Shown one piece after another: positions 21,801 through 32,399 of a stretch of DNA of 59,014 nucleotides. Below the pieces are notes generated by a model, which saw only the letters and a list, made by a program, of their open reading frames with translations, was not told the origin of the DNA and searched no databases. A program made the position numbers and the translations under genes. The number at the start of each line of letters is the position of its first letter. Position 1 is the first letter of the stretch. Source of the DNA: Suillus spraguei (taxonomy: Eukaryota; Basidiomycota; Agaricomycetes; Boletales; Suillaceae); contig JABCPU010000404.1 of NCBI GenBank assembly GCA_016800925.1, forward strand, positions 1-59,014, given 5' to 3'.

Positions 21801-24549
21801 CGGGTTTGGCATATAGTTGGTGTTTATGGAGACATCATAAAACTTCTGGACATGTTCCTTATGACTTGCAAGGTCTTGGAATAGATGAGGATGTCATCCA
21901 GATATACAACAACACATACATCAAGCATATTGGCAAACACGCTATTGACAAAGCGTGGAAAGCTGCCGGAGCATTTGTGAGGCCTTCCGGCATCACCACC
22001 ATTCATAGGAGCCATACGCGTATGGAAGGAAGTCTTCCATCATCTCCTTCTGTTATCTGGACAAGGTGTATGCAGAACAGAGATCAATTTTGGTATAAAC
22101 TTTAGCAGGCTCGGGGAGTCTAGGAGGTCGGCAATGAGGGGTAACAGATATCGGTCCTTTTTGGTATCTGGTTGAGGCACAGAAATCCACACAAAGGCGG
22201 AGGGACCATCCTTCTTTTTGACAAATAGGACGGGGGCTCCGTGGGGAGAAGACGAGGAATGGAGGAGTCTGGATGAGATGTTTTCATCAAGGAACTTCCG
22301 GAGGGCCTCAAGCTCTACTGGAGAAAGAGAATATATGGTTCCGAGAGGCAGACTAGCCCCTTCTTCCAACTCAATCTTGAGATCGTAGGGTCGATGAGGG
22401 GAAGTTGTCCGCTTTGCCTTTGTCGAAGACATCCGCGAATTCATGGTAATCGGAAGGGATTCTGGAGAGGTCTGGAGGATCGGATGATACGGATGCGGAT
22501 CGAAGATTTACTTCGGAGGGATGGAGGTAGATGCTGAACTGAGTAGATCCTTCTAACTTGCAGGCATGGCAAAAGGCCACTGCGTTTATCAACGATATGT
22601 TAGGGACTGAAGTGCCAGCGGAGGGTTCGGATTTGGTCAGAGGCGGAGTCTCTGCCACGGATGGGGTGCTCTGAGGCAACGGAGATATTGGAGGGAGGAA
22701 TCTTCCTTGGGTGGAATACCCGAAGGTAACGGAGGCGTCGGATTGGATTTTCCTGCCATGGACGGTGTGTCCGGAGGCAGCGGTGATGCGGATGGGGTAA
22801 TGGCATTCCCTGTTCAGTAGTTCGGAACTCGATGCTGCCCAATACCCAGTCAATCAAGGATTGTGTCGGGTGAGCCAGCTATATCCGAGAACGATATAAC
22901 ATGAGGAATCCAAAGGGGTGACGTAGAATGTGTCGGAAGTGATTACACCGAGGAGAATTGGACGGATAAGTTTATGGCTTCGACAATATTGTTATTGCAT
23001 GTACCATCAAATAAACGAGTGGAAGCGGAGGAATCTGATAGGTAGGAATTTTATGTTTTCGGACGAAATCAGTGTCTATGAAGCAGTGGGAGGAACCACA
23101 GTCTATGAGGGCCAGAAAGTCAGATATATTGGAGAAAGACGGAAGAGAGACATATGGACACAGAGAGTTCGGATCAGGAAGAGTTACAGCATTGAGTCGT
23201 AGTTCCGTTGCACGGGTTGGGCCAATGCGACCCTCATCCCGTACGGAGTCAGGAGGGTCGCGGACTAATTTTTTGCCTCATCCGAGGCTTCCGGTTCCGT
23301 TTCCGGAGTGAGCACGGTAGCGGGCCTTTGGCAGCGCCGAAGTGGATTTGGTGCATTCCCGGCAGTGTGACCAGGTCCGCCGCAGAACATACAGAGCCTT
23401 TTGTCAATACGCCTCTGACGCTCCTGGGTGGTTAGCTTTCCGTCCGCACCAACAACGCTAGGAAGATCCGAAACTTTCGGGGCAGAGGAGGTTGTGGAGG
23501 ATGTGGGTTTATTGAATTTGGGCGTATCGGATCCGGATGAGTTGGAGTTCGTCCGGTCGGATGTTGACTGCCTGGGAGGATTGGAAGAGGTGGTTCTACT
23601 CTCTCGGGTGACTTCGCCCCTCGTTCCCAGTAACGGGCGTCGATGGTCTGGGCGAGAGTCTTGAACTCCGAAAGGGTAGTGGGCTTACCCATGCAACTAA
23701 TCTCATCTTTGATTCGGGCGGAAGTCCATTGTAGAATTGGCGTCGTAGGGCTCCGTCTCCCCATTCGCATACTTGGGAGGCAAGTCGCTGGAATTCTACA
23801 ACGTACTTGTTGATGCGTTGTCCGTCATGCATGTGGAGTTGTTCTAACTGCATCTCTGCGTCTCCAGAGGGATCGTGTGGTCCGAAATTGGTTTGGAGCT
23901 CGAGCATGAACTCGGAGTAGTCATCCATCCAGTCCGGACGGTTGCTATATCCATCCAAAGGAGATCCAGTTCAAACCACTCGAGAGCCATACCCTTAAGG
24001 TAGGATTGGGCGAAATTGACTTTAGCGCGTCCGGAATGGAAAGCGCTAGGTTTGCTCTGGAAGTTGAGCTCACATTGGACGAAGAATGCCCGGAGCTTGC
24101 GAGGTTCGGACCCATCGAAGGTATCTGGCTCACGGATTTTGACTTTGCTATCATCCGAGGTGGGGGTGCGACGGCTACTGCGAGTGAGGTGATTAATGGC
24201 TATGGATAGTTGGGCTAGGACCGGTCCTGAGGGCTCAGGTGGATTTTATCTTCTTCGTCATCCAGGTCCTCATTGTCCGGATCATCACCTTCATCATCTG
24301 GTGGGTTACTGCGCAGCTCATCATCAAAGCGAATGGTCGGGCGCGAATTGGAGTCTGGGTTATCGGGTTCCGAGTTGGTGTTATCGGATCCGGTCTGGCT
24401 TGACGAGTGGAAATACTTTGACCTATGTCGCTCATGCTTGCACGGCGTTGAGAGAAACTGGTGAATGTTTGGACGATGGGTGTGGGATCTCGTTGGATCG
24501 GACCAAGTCCGGCTCCTCGGAGAGTGTTTTGAGTTTTACGGGGAGGCAT
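18840..24549 (-). pseudogene. G1 gag-pol polyprotein remnant
   Basis: Gag starts near 24549 (MPPRKTQNT) and contains LKGMALEWFE-type capsid sequence, INKYVVEFQRLASQV and a zinc knuckle CMFCGGPGH whose last Cys is lost. The protease near 23060-23130 reads LIDCGSSHCFID, with Cys in place of the usual Ser or Thr after the catalytic Asp. Reverse transcriptase (about 21505-22400) keeps VKKKDG and VVYLDDILIYSK. RNase H (20150-20590) has KTDASDYAITGIL. Integrase (19090-20000) keeps part of the HHCC finger and ISMDFIKQL. The C-terminus includes VFVKAKYFHSTHQSKKLSEK. Numerous stops and frame changes make it non-functional. Confidence 0.85.
20552..21504 (+). mobile_element. LTR-like insertion of family C in G1 pol
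   Basis: Begins TGTAAAGATACAAT, ends TTCATCACA, 953 bp, no coding capacity. Flanks are CCAG (left) and CTAG (right) on the plus strand. Removing the insert with one 4-bp copy restores the pol frame exactly (FTSALVLTHWIL), which fixes the boundaries. The middle is packed with GCGGTA hexamers. Its first 120 bp match family B. Strand label is arbitrary. Confidence 0.8.
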
Positions 24550-24599
24550 GATATGGAATGGTTTAAAAGTTACTCGGAAAGGTTTGAGTTCGAATATAC

Positions 24600-25353
24600 T
24601 GTTAAGACCGTACTCAAAGGTAGAGAGATCCGAAGGGCTTTGGCCTCAGTTCGTGCACTGTGCCCCTTTCTCGAGTAATGCCCCTTATTTCAGGAGAAGT
24701 TATTGTCCGAAGATCCGAAGGAGTTGCGTGACGGATCCGGACGTCCAAAGGTATCGGATATGATACGTCCGAAGGTTATTGGAACGTAAGGATAGAAAAA
24801 GATAAGGCTAGCTTCAGAACGAGTTCCTAACTAGAAACTAACAGAGGTAGACTATCCGAAGATAGAGTCGGAGATATAGACTATAGGAATCAATCCAAGT
24901 CTCGGAAGGTGACTTTAGAGGAAAGTGGCTCAAGTCCGAAGAAGCGGAATGAGCAGAATCTAAGATGATATTCGAACTAAGGTTCTACGGAGATCTACAA
25001 GTGGTTTATATACTGTAAGTATCTAAGACGGATAATCAACAAGTCCGGGACCGAGGGCTATGTACGAAGTGTAACGGAAGTCTATTAGTTAATGCACAGC
25101 GGATCAGTAAGCAGAATCGGAAATGAACACAGGAACGGATCAGTGACACAGGACAGAAATATACACAGCCGGAATACCGGAAACAGGAGAATGACGAAAG
25201 GAGATAGACACAGATATACACAAGGGAGTTAAGGTGCGAGAAGCAAGCACATTCAGATGGGTCTGGACAGGATCTGTGGACCGGACGGAAATAGAATCGA
25301 TTGGATCTGATCAGATATGGTCGGATCTGAGATCAGAAGTATGGTATATGACA
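24600..25353 (-). repeat. 5' LTR of G1 (family A)
   Basis: 754 bp, with TG and CA ends: in element sense it starts TGTCATATACCATACTTC and ends GGTCTTAACA. Similar copies lie at 26026-26793 and 41091-41858 on the opposite strand. Confidence 0.85.
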
Positions 25354-25700
25354 TCCCCCTATACTCTGGCTATAATATTATCAATGACTCCTACATGTTT
25401 CTTAGCAAACACCTATTTAAAATTGAAATAGAACACTCTGTACTTATTATCTCTGGAACCATGCTAGGGAATTGGCAAGGAACACTTAAGTGAATCAACT
25501 GAAATAACAGAACAAAATTGTGGATTTCTTGAGCATTGTACAGCTGAGCAGATGATAGTAGGTAAGAGACCTGAGTCTAGCTCTAAATAATAGAAAGAAG
25601 CAGAATACAAGAGGAATGGTCACATGACAATAGTTTAGTAAGCATGTAGTAAATGTCCAGCTTACACCCTCTCATTCTCCAAAGAACTTTCTGTGTTGTA
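25354..25700. other. Tc1-derived fragment between LTR and Tc1 relic
   Basis: Bases 25372-25445 resemble 27040-27120 inside the neighbouring Tc1 relic (both contain GAACACTCTGTA and CTTAGCA). This is therefore probably a broken copy of the same transposon. No gene. Confidence 0.5.
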
Positions 25701-28057
25701 TACAGTGGCTCAAAGAAGTGTCCCAATGTTTGTGGATTTTTATGTAATTGCTTTACTGTGAGTCAGGGTGCAGGAATATGACTAAGCTACAGGAGACGTC
25801 AGAAAGCCCTGCTTCTCAGCTTCATTAGTGGTCCCTGTGGTGTGGGAATCATCAGCTCACACTGTGTGAATATATGGTCATTTTCATTTGATTCATTGGG
25901 ACACTTTTTTTGACTTTCAGTTTGGCCAACACAATCTCTATAATTCTGATCCTTTATTTGACCTCCTTTTGTTATAATCACTTGTACCACTCTTCTAAAC
26001 ATATTATCTGTCAATTCACAATATCTGTCATATACCATACTTCTAATCCCAGATCCGACCATATCTGATCAGATCTGATCGATTCCATTTCCGTCCGGTC
26101 ACAGATCCTGTCTGGACCACCCATCCGAATGTGCTCACTTCTCGCACCTTAACTCCCTTGTGTATATCTGCATCTATCTCCTTTCATCATTCCTCCTGTT
26201 TCCGGTATTCTGGCTGTGTATATTTCTGTCCTGTGTCACTGATCCGTTACCTGTGTTCATTTCCGATTCATGCTTACTGATCTGCTGTGCATTAACTAAT
26301 AGACTTCTGTTACACTTCGTACATAGCCCTTGGTCCCGGACTTGTTGATTATCTGTCTTAGATACTTACAGTATATAAACCACTTGTAGATCTCCGTAGA
26401 ACCTTAGTTCGAATATCATCTTAGATTCTGCTCATTCTGCTTCCTCCGGACTTAAGCCACTTTCCGCTCTAAGTCATCTTCTGAGACTTAGGATTGATTC
26501 CTATAGTCTATATCTCCGACTCTATCTTCGGATAGTCTATCTCTGTTAGTTTCTAGTTAGGAACTCGTTCCAAAGCTAGTCTTAATCTTCGTTCTATTCC
26601 TATGTTCCGGATAACCTTCGGACGTATTATATCCAATACCTTCGGACGTCTGGATCCGTCACGCAACTCCTTCCGGATCTTCGGATGTATAACTTCTCCC
26701 TGAAATAAGGGGCATTACTCGGGAAAGGGGCACAGTGCACGAACTGAGGCCAAAGCCCTTTGGATCTCTCTACCTTTGAGTACGGTCTTAACAATATCCC
26801 TCCCTAGCTATCTTGCTTTACCCTGCTACAACTTTGTCCTATAGCTGAAATAGCCCCTATTGTGAATTTCAATAGGTTGGATGCAGTTTCTTAAGTAATT
26901 ACCAGAGATATTTGATAGGTTTGAGGTTTAGGGACCATGCTGGTCATTATAAAATACTAATATTGTGATCTTTAAGTCATTGGTGGCCAACTGAGAGGTG
27001 TGCTTGGGGTCACTATCATATTGAAAGATAGTGTCTTCTCTATTAATCCATGATTCCTACATGCTTCTTAGCAGACACCTATCTTAAGTGGAAATGGAAC
27101 ACTCTGTATTTATTACCCCCTCTGTTTCACAGAAAATTTCCATGTCATAACCTTGTACCATCAAGTTTCACCCTCCAAAGTCAAGGCTTTGTGTAACTTC
27201 TCCTGCTTTTTCTCACAAAATTTTCAGGCTTCATGACCCCTTCCTATGTATTTTGGTCTCATCTAACCAGATAACTCATCTCCAGTCCTTAATAGTCCAC
27301 TACTGATGCTTTAAAGCAAAAGTTTGTCATGACTTTCTATGAGTCAGAGATAGAAGTGTGTTTTATGCTTCATTACAGCTTTAACATTGGACACACTGAG
27401 GGAATTACTGACTGTCTGAGCTGAGCCAGTAGTAGAGGTAATTTAATTAATGATTTTATAGACTTAGTAGCATTGATAGCCTGCCTAGTTAGAATATAAT
27501 GAATAAAATATCTGTTGTCATATACAGTGAGCTTTCAAGTTAGCTATGAAATAGCCTAAACATCACAATATCAGTGTTCTATAATGACTAGCATGGTCCC
27601 TAAACCTCAAACCTATCAAATATCTCTGGTAATCACTCAAGAAATTGCATCCAACCTATTGAAATTCACAATAGGGGCTATTTCAGCTATAGGACAAAGT
27701 TGTAGCAGGGTAGAGCAAGATAGCTAGGGAGCGACATCATGAATTGACAGATAATATGTTTAGAAGAGTGGTACAAGTGATTAGAACAAAAGGAGGTCAA
27801 ATAAAGGATCAGAATTATAGAGATTGTGTTGGTCAAACTGAAAGTCAAAAAAGTGTCCCAATGAATCACCAAATAAAAATGACCATATATTCGCACGGTG
27901 TGAGCGGATTCCCACGCCGCAGGGACCACTAATGAAGCTGAGAAGCAGGACCTTCTGACATCTCCCTATAGCTTAGTCATATTCTTACACCCTGACTCAC
28001 AGTAAAGCAATTATATGAAAATCCACAAACATCGGGACACTTTTTTGAGCCACTGTA
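25701..28057 (-). mobile_element. Tc1-like relic with long inverted arms (fold-back form)
   Basis: Ends are TACAGTGGCTCAAA on the left and its complement on the right, with TA at both borders. The inverted similarity is not confined to a short TIR: it extends about 475 bp inward on both sides (25701-26960, minus an LTR insert, against 27583-28057). The left part carries a degraded minus-strand Tc1 transposase with DSDPKHTS at 26995-27018 and LNLKPIKYLW, a decayed form of the family's DLNPIENLW. The right arm repeats the 3' end of the same gene (RRVVQVIRTKGGQIKD) in the opposite direction. No intact frame. Confidence 0.75.
26026..26793 (+). mobile_element. Solo LTR, family A, in the left Tc1 arm
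   Basis: 768 bp from TGTCATATACCATACTTC to GGTCTTAACA, flanked by a perfect 5-bp target duplication ATATC (26021-26025 and 26794-26798). No internal region, hence a solo LTR. It separates two parts of the Tc1 arm that are contiguous in the opposite arm. Confidence 0.9.
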
Positions 28058-28396
28058 CATACCAGCAGTAGTCTTGCATGCTCACTACTGACTTTGCCTG
28101 AGTATTCTGGTTACTCATGATGTAGGATAAAAGTTTTGACCTCTGGTACACATTCTCCACCTACCTTTTGTCATTGTACTTAGGGGTCAGACTTACTATC
28201 TAGCTCTGGATTCACCCAGTAGTGGAAGTAGTCTCTTGTTATTGCTACTGCTCTTTTATTAATATCACTCATTTACTGCTACTGCTGAGCAATTGACCCC
28301 TATTTGACTTGACATCTGACCAACTGCTACTTTACCACTGAGAGTACTGCTGTTGACTTTACTGTTTGTTCTGCTACCACTACTTGCTGATACCGC
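28058..28396. repeat. Degraded family-B fragment
   Basis: Bases about 28185-28396 resemble the reverse complement of family B (ATCTAGCTCTGGATTCACCC followed by CAGTAGTGGA). The stretch before that is unassigned. Confidence 0.5.
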
Positions 28397-29393
28397 TGTA
28401 ATGAACATATTGGTGCTGGCCTTAAAGCCCTATCTTTTGGCACATGTCTCACATCTATAGGAATCTCCACCAGTCCAAAGGCTGTCTTACTCCTTTAGCA
28501 TTGCCGGCGGCATCCCATGCTTACCCCACACCATACCAACTGCTGCACCATGTTCCACGTACCAATGTCCTTCCATGTCCTTGTGTCACAACCCACAAAC
28601 AAATTAATGCAAGGGCAGAGACTAGGACTCAAACTAAGGTTATCACAAGAAGAAAGAGGAGCAAGGACGTCTTGGATTGCTACAATTGTAGATACAAGAG
28701 GTTTGAACTAAAGAACTACTACAGTGAAACTAGCTAACTATATACACATATTGAAACTGAGAATAAACTGAGTTTGAAACTACTAGCCAATCATAAAATA
28801 GAAATGAGAATTGTACGATGTGATAGTTGTGACATTGTTATGACATCATATTCTAGAAGGTTCTAAGATCACGTGATACTATCTTATCTTATCTTATCTT
28901 ATCTGATAGCATCATAAAAGATCTCTTCATCTTCATCAGGAAGTTTGGTTATAGAAGCGGATATAGGGATTTCGATAGGATTTGGTTTGTCTTAGCGCTG
29001 GGTTTAGACACTTTAGGGAAATTGAGAAAAGAGTAATGATTTGTATTTGAAATTTGTGACACCTTGCCACGTCCACATAGCTCCATTTGGTGCATAGTTT
29101 ATACATGACCGTTTATCACTGATTCCATGGCAAGCCTTATTACATGTTGCCTCATGCCACAGCCACCTCGCACTACATTTCCATACAGCAGTTACTGTAC
29201 TTGAGCACTACTGATTTTGCCTAACACATTCCAAGTACATACAATTTAGGATATAAGCACCGTGTACCCTGCATGATTCAGTACCTGATTGTACCCCATT
29301 ATCACCATACTATAGGTCAAGATTATTGTCTATCTCTGGATCTACCCAGCAGTGGACTTAGTCTTTAAAGTATCCTTACTGCTCATTAATCGA
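28397..29393 (-). mobile_element. Family-B LTR-like element, inverted and interrupted
   Basis: Reads in reverse orientation from TGTAATGAACATATTGG. Removing the insert at 28584-29061 makes the two halves contiguous relative to other family-B copies. The copy stops at TTAATCGA (29393), where a direct family-B copy is inserted; a short further piece follows at 30360-30383. Strand label is arbitrary. Confidence 0.7.
28584..29061. mobile_element. 478-bp solo LTR-like element D
   Basis: Ends TGTCACAA and TTGTGACA, flanked by a perfect 5-bp duplication CCTTG (28579-28583 and 29062-29066). It sits inside the inverted family-B copy. A run of TATCT repeats lies at about 28882-28905. A short frame with CYNC near 28674 looks like half a zinc knuckle but is probably chance. 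Confidence 0.85.
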
Positions 29394-30359
29394 TGTAAAG
29401 ATACAACCTAGCTTGGGCTGTAGATTAACCACTGCCTAAACTAGTATGTTAGTCTTGCACTCCGTCTAGTCTGCTTCACTTGTAAGAACAAGAGTGTTCG
29501 ACCCTAAAGGGGGATGCCTATTTAGTATGGTCAAGTTTGAGTCTAACTTATTTGCGAAACAAGCGTCTGAGTCAGCGGTAAGTTGCCGCGGTCAGCAATG
29601 ATACCACCGGAACTAGCGTTGTGCGCTGCGGTGCTACCGTCGTCGAGATATGGTCAGTAACAGTTGCGTCTAGCGAGCGATGTCGAGCGGTGGTCTCAGC
29701 GGTAGCAGTAGGGTTGCGAGCGGTGCAAAGAAACAGTAAAGAAGTCCGCGGTACTTTCAGCGGTAAAGTAGTGGAGCGTGAGAAGTTCAGTCAAAAGTAA
29801 CAATCAAAAGTCCAGTGGTATGCTGGCGGTAACGGAGAACGAGCGTGATGTATTAACGAGCAATAAGGGAACTTTAAAGACTATGTCCACTACTGGGTTG
29901 ATCCAGAGCTAGACAATAATCCTGACCTATAGTACGTGCGATGGTGTAAAATCAGGTGCTCTATCATGTGGGGTACGCAGTGCTTATATCCTAATTCGTA
30001 TGTACTCGGAATACTCTAGGCGAGATCAGTAGTGCTGGAATGTAGTAACCGCCGTAAGTAAACATAGCGCGAGGCACTGCGGCACGAAGCAACATGTAAT
30101 AACACTTGCCGTGGAATCAGTGATAATGAACAGGAAACAAACTACGCACCAAATGGAGCTATGCGGACGCGGCAAGGACATGGAAGGACATCGGTTTGTG
30201 GAACGTGGTGCAGCAGTCGGTATGGTGTGCGGTAAGCATGGGATGCTGCCGGTTACTGCTAAAGGGGTAAGAAGGCCATGGACTAGTGGTAACTCCTGTA
30301 GACGTGAGACGAGTGTCAAAATATGGGGTTTTAAGCCCAGCACCAATATGTTCGTTACA
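29394..30359 (+). mobile_element. Family-B LTR-like element, direct copy
   Basis: 966 bp from TGTAAAGATACAACC to TATGTTCGTTACA, non-coding, with many GCGGTA-type motifs. Flanks TCGA and TTGA differ by one C-to-T change, consistent with a 4-bp target duplication. It is inserted in the inverted family-B copy. Strand label is arbitrary. Confidence 0.75.
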
Positions 30360-30383
30360 TTGATTTCGCTCATTCTCTGTTAC

Positions 30384-30854
30384 TGTTACGAACTGGGATG
30401 GCATCACCAGCGACAGTGATAAGACACAGCCACTCTGCTGGGAAGTTCAACTGCGTTCAAAGGAGAACGAGACTACTACAAGGGAGTGTTCTGAGTAGGT
30501 TCAAAGGTTCAATCGAAGAGTTGTGACTCTAAGATGATTGGTAGAATAAAGACTAAGGCTAAGGAGTGCTTAGACTTAAAGATGATTCAGACGACTCAGG
30601 TTGGAGACCTAAGCAAAGGATATTCCAGGTAAAACCCAGTAAGATTAAAGTGAAGTATACAAGTGTAATACAATGTGCTTAAATAAGCCAATATGTGTGC
30701 ACAGACCAAGAGAGACGTGAGAATGTAAGTGTGTATCCAAAGAAGGAAGGCAACTATAGTATAGATGCATTGAGCATATGAGTCAGAATCATGTTATGTA
30801 ATATACAACATAAGGACAAAAGGAAAATGAATAGGGGCACATATGATTGTAACA
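30384..30854 (-). repeat. 3' LTR of element X (family E)
   Basis: 471 bp; on the plus strand from TGTTACGAACTGGGATGG to ATGATTGTAACA. The plus-strand side inside the element is ACACCCCCGTTTT, i.e. a polypurine tract in element sense, which fixes the orientation. Confidence 0.85.
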
Positions 30855-30879
30855 ACACCCCCGTTTTACACATAAAGTC

Positions 30880-32342
30880 ACTGACTTTACTCATTCTAAC
30901 TGATCGTCAAGAACTGAACCACTCATCATATATGCGGCTTCTTCGACACCAGCAAATCATTTAGAGTCCCTTCTAGCCGCTGCTTGAGTTCGTTCATCGT
31001 CAAGCTGTCATTCCCAAGAGCGAAGCGCATTGTAAAATCTGTTATCCTTCTAAGTTAATGTAAAGGGAGGGGTTCTGACTCGTTGGGGACAGTATATGGA
31101 TAAGTGGGTCAGCGACCAATATTGACAAACCCCACACTGGTACTCTGCGCAATTCTTCTGACAATGCCCCAAGTGTTCCAGCATTTCATGTTTTCGTCAG
31201 GGTTAGAGTTCACTGTCCAAAGTGGAGTTGGGGCAATGATGCGGCGATGGGGGCTTGTAGAACATGTACATTTCTTTCCTCGTTTGTGAGTAATGCATCT
31301 AAGGGCTCATTCGTTGCTAGAATGAATGTCCTCGATTTTATTGTCGTTGATAGTGTAAATGAAGGGCACTGGTGTTATGACAGCTGTGGCTAGCAACTCG
31401 TCTGGGTCCAAGGAGGTTGTAGGCCTAAAGCTTCTATGAGGATGGGGATTGTAGAGTCGAAGGTGTGGGGGACGACCATGGGTGGATGGATATGAAGTTC
31501 TTTTAACTGCTGACTGAGCGCAGTAACTTCAGCGGATTTGCTTTCTAATCCTTTTACTGTAAGATTCCTGAGCACGATAATCTCAGCAAGCTCATTATGT
31601 AGTTCTTTGGTTATAACCGCTTTTCATGTGTGGCGGAACATTCGGTAAATAGATGAGGAGGTTCTGTGTCCTCATCAAGCATAGTGGTAGCATGGATTGG
31701 GGATGGCATGGGTTGTGTTTTGTAATGATGGATGGCGTTAATCAGGCAAGCTACCAATCCTCTTGCTTCTCTGGAATCGACCATTGCTTCTTCAAGTTCT
31801 CCAATGATGGCGTCAGCTGTGTTATTGGCTTCCTGAACAGTAGCAAGTAAGCCAGTAAGGGCAGTGATATTAGAACGAGTGCCCAAATCACGGGTGGGAG
31901 GAGCAGGAATTGGGAGTGGATCTCTTTGCAGAGAGGGAGGTCTAGCCATGCCTGCTTGACGTTCAGCCACAATGTGAATAGCTGTTTCAACATCAGCCTT
32001 AAAATAATCGCAAAGGAGAAGCAGCCCGTAAAAGCGAATACATTTCTGGCAGTGTAGGATTTGTTGACAGATAGCATCATCTTAAATGTCATGACATAGA
32101 GTTTCGACGAGGGCGGCTGTGCAGATGATGTTGGTGAGGAGGATGGTGATGAACACATCCTTGCCGGTAAGGATCTTTTCAATCTCGGTTGCGTGTCCGG
32201 GGCAGAGGAGGGCGGCTTCAACGAAGGAGTTTCCATCAATGTTTCTGATGAGGTCGGCATAGTGGTCGGTGGTGGTATAAGTTTCTTCAGTGACAGGATA
32301 GATGTAAGTAGTAGGGAAAGAGGTGTTTGCAGGGGAAGTCAT
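30880..32342 (-). pseudogene. Element X post-pol ORF (gag-like zinc-knuckle protein), decayed
   Basis: Starts MTSPANTSFPTTYIYPVTEE at 32342 and runs through AALLCPGHATEIEKILTG, a broken middle region, MARPPSLQRDPLPIPAPPTR, LKELHIHPPM and a worn C-terminal zinc-knuckle region. It aligns segment by segment with the better preserved copy in element Y. It lies between the chromodomain and the 3' LTR, not upstream of pol. Function unknown. Confidence 0.65.
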
Positions 32343-32399
32343 ATCGTATGATTTATGGGGCTAGTTTTAATTCAAAGGGTGTGTCGTTTCTTATAAGCA

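Larger units (their letters stand above)
18813..25353 (-). mobile_element. Ty3/gypsy retrotransposon G1, decayed
   Basis: Minus-strand gag-pol element. The right end is a full LTR of family A (24600-25353). The left end is only the last 72 bases of such an LTR (18813-18884), joined directly to the pol C-terminus. The order gag, protease, reverse transcriptase, RNase H, integrase matches Ty3/gypsy. An insertion of family C sits at 20552-21504 inside pol. Frames are broken in many places. Confidence 0.85.

Noticed and set aside
28660..28737. Zinc-knuckle gag peptide (CYNC) inside element D
   Set aside because: The His and last Cys of a CCHC knuckle are missing, the frame is short, and it lies within a 478-bp solo-LTR-like unit.
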